From an uncultured Veillonella sp. (GTDB taxonomy: Bacteria > Bacillota > Negativicutes > Veillonellales > Veillonellaceae), in the NCBI RefSeq assembly GCF_915069625.1, contig NZ_CAJZFD010000141.1, positions 1 through 5,539 on the forward strand: DNA of 5,539 nucleotides. The letters are read 5' to 3'. Below, one piece after another: positions 4,086-5,539 of this stretch. Position numbers and translations under genes: made by a program. The notes beneath the pieces were generated by a model, which saw only the letters and a list, made by a program, of their open reading frames with translations, searched no databases and had not been told where the DNA came from. Numbering within the stretch: the stretch's first letter is position 1; the number at the start of each line of letters is the position of its first letter.

Positions 4086-5539
4086 TTTATGTTCTACCAG
4101 GAATTTATGTGCTACATCAGCTGGTAACTGATGCTCTGTTTCAACGGCGTAATTCATCTTTGCCATCTCTTGATCTGTAATTGTATGATTCAAACTTTCT
4201 AATACAGTCCGCAATTCAGGATGTGCGATTAATATTTCACTACGCACCACATTGCCAGCCATGTAGGATGGATATAGATGCTTATCATCTTGTAACACCG
4301 TAATCGGCGCCACACTGAGCTGACCATCTGTAGTAAATATAGGCATTACATCTACATCACCACGACTAATAGCCGCATACTTAAGACCGATATCCATATC
4401 TTTAGTCGCTTTAAATCTCATGTTATATACGCGTTGTAACCCTGCATAGCCATCTTCACGACCAAAGAAATCATATTCACCGCCTAATGTTAAAGATGGT
4501 GCTATGCGAGCAAGATCAGAATAGCTTTTTAGCCCATAGGTCTGCGCCAGTTCATTACGCACCCCGATGCCATAGGTATTATTAAATCCGTACATACCGA
4601 CCCATTCGAAATTGTATTCCTCTTTGTATGCTTGTGAAAGCTCATTAAATAGACTTTCATCATAAGCATCAGTGCGTTTCAATACAGCAGACCATGCGGT
4701 CCCCGTATATTCAGGATATATATCAAACTGACCTGTACGCATAGCCGGCTGAATATTGGACGTACCACCACCTACTCCTTCTGTAACCTCTACAGTGAGA
4801 TTGGTCTTATGCTCGATTAATTCTTTTAACACATTACCTAAAATGAGCTGCTCTGTCATAGGCTTTGTCGCAATATGGATAACATCAGCTTTCACATGAC
4901 GACAATAGAGAGACCAACCACCAACAGCCATTGCAATTAAGGTCATGGTAGAAAGGAATATAATCGTATACCGTTTCATGTTAGGACTAATGCGCGTCAC
5001 CCTTTCACCAAGAGAGAAGAGCGCATCCACGACAATCGCTAAGAGTGCAATCAACAAGCTGCCTGCAATAGTCAGTGCACTTTGATTCGTAGTGATTCCT
5101 CGATAAATCGCTACGCCTAGACCACCTGCGCCAATAAAGGACGCTATCCCTGTCAAGGCAATAGTCATAACGAGCATAGTCCGTATACCTGCCATAATCG
5201 TGGGCATCGCCAAAGGAATCTCTATATTCCACAACCGTTGAAGCCTCGTAAGGCCTAATGCTATGCCCGCTTCGCGCATATCCGATTTAATCTGATTGAG
5301 ACCGGTAAAAGTATTGCGCACCATCGGCAGTAGTGCATAGATGACTAGTGCGATAACAGCCGTCGTATTGCCAACCCCCGACACATATAATAGGAGACCT
5401 AGCATCGATATGGAAGGGATGGTATACAGAAAATTAACGGCCAACATAACTGGCCCTGATAACCGCTTGTACTCATGTATAAGAACACCCAATAATCCCC
5501 CTATAATAATAGCGATAATCGACGCCGATAAGGAAATCT
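4077..5539 (-). CDS. ABC importer permease fused to substrate-binding domain (OpuC/ProW-ProX type), 5' end outside window
   Basis: At least 486 codons are visible, open to the right edge. The TTG at 5492 is not the start, since family-like sequence continues upstream (ISLSASIIAIIIGGL, 5537-5493). Numbering from that TTG, residues 1-165 are a multi-helix permease of the betaine/choline type, with the coupling motif EAGIALG (74-80) that contacts the ATPase subunit. A basic-flanked membrane helix (about 173-192) tethers the exported binding domain (about 203-471). That domain shows ATKPMTEQLILGN (208-220), GGGTSNIQPA (241-250) and DIYPEYTGT (257-265), typical of ProX/OpuCC proteins. Glycine betaine, carnitine, choline or proline betaine are likely substrates. 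Ergothioneine is a real alternative, because EgtUBC importers share this fusion. The ATP-binding subunit should lie upstream, beyond the window. No clear terminator follows the stop at 4077. Confidence 0.9.
   Translation of the reverse strand, partial: ISLSASIIAIIIGGLLGVLIHEYKRLSGPVMLAVNFLYTIPSISMLGLLLYVSGVGNTTAVIALVIYALLPMVRNTFTGLNQIKSDMREAGIALGLTRLQRLWNIEIPLAMPTIMAGIRTMLVMTIALTGIASFIGAGGLGVAIYRGITTNQSALTIAGSLLIALLAIVVDALFSLGERVTRISPNMKRYTIIFLSTMTLIAMAVGGWSLYCRHVKADVIHIATKPMTEQLILGNVLKELIEHKTNLTVEVTEGVGGGTSNIQPAMRTGQFDIYPEYTGTAWSAVLKRTDAYDESLFNELSQAYKEEYNFEWVGMYGFNNTYGIGVRNELAQTYGLKSYSDLARIAPSLTLGGEYDFFGREDGYAGLQRVYNMRFKATKDMDIGLKYAAISRGDVDVMPIFTTDGQLSVAPITVLQDDKHLYPSYMAGNVVRSEILIAHPELRTVLESLNHTITDQEMAKMNYAVETEHQLPADVAHKFLVEHKLI

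Noticed and set aside
3704..4180. Plus-strand open frames across the ATPase start and its upstream region
   Set aside because: They overlap two minus-strand genes and the promoter, have skewed AT-derived composition and no Shine-Dalgarno.
5490..5492. TTG as start of the importer gene
   Set aside because: The frame stays open to the window edge with permease-like hydrophobic sequence, so the true start lies outside.

Overview
This is an AT-rich chromosomal window in which every supported gene lies on the minus strand. The proteins are typical of low-GC Bacillota. Their general character reminds me of Negativicutes such as Veillonella, but that genus-level guess comes from recognition alone and nothing in the window proves it.

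Layout from left to right (genes are read right to left):
- 1-91: relic of an IS3-family transposase. The OrfA N-terminus is joined directly to the conserved C-terminal DDE block of OrfB, and the relic runs off the left edge.
- 93-130: a perfect 15-bp hairpin. It can terminate the tRNA transcript and also buries the relic's ribosome binding site.
- 162-250: tRNA-Ser(UGA) with encoded CCA and an extended -10 promoter.
- 311-339: terminator of the next gene.
- 412-1365: CorA-type divalent cation channel, with its own promoter and a Shine-Dalgarno that fixes the start at 1365. The signature GMN is GTN here.
- 1549-1591: terminator of the metal ATPase.
- 1669-3801: complete Zn/Cd/Pb-type P1B ATPase with an N-terminal CxxC metal-binding domain and a His/Asp-rich linker.
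- 3802-4076: regulatory region of the ATPase.
- 4077-5539: 3' part of an ABC importer gene in which an OpuC/ProW-type permease is fused to a ProX/OpuCC-type binding domain. It continues beyond the right edge.

The genes look like independent transport units rather than one operon. CorA and the ATPase both concern metal cations: CorA probably Mg2+ (or Co2+/Ni2+) movement, the ATPase Zn2+/Cd2+/Pb2+ efflux. The ABC importer probably takes up a quaternary-ammonium solute such as glycine betaine, carnitine or choline, or possibly ergothioneine.

The most interesting stretch is 3802-4085. It holds a good promoter, an ArsR/SmtB-style inverted repeat placed on the predicted transcription start, and three copies of a 15-nt element upstream of the promoter. 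These copies are spaced 41 and 21 bp apart, close to whole helical turns. There is also a tandem 11-nt repeat and a perfect 16-bp dyad in the roughly 160-nt leader. No metalloregulator gene is in the window. I found no convincing wholly new multi-gene system here.
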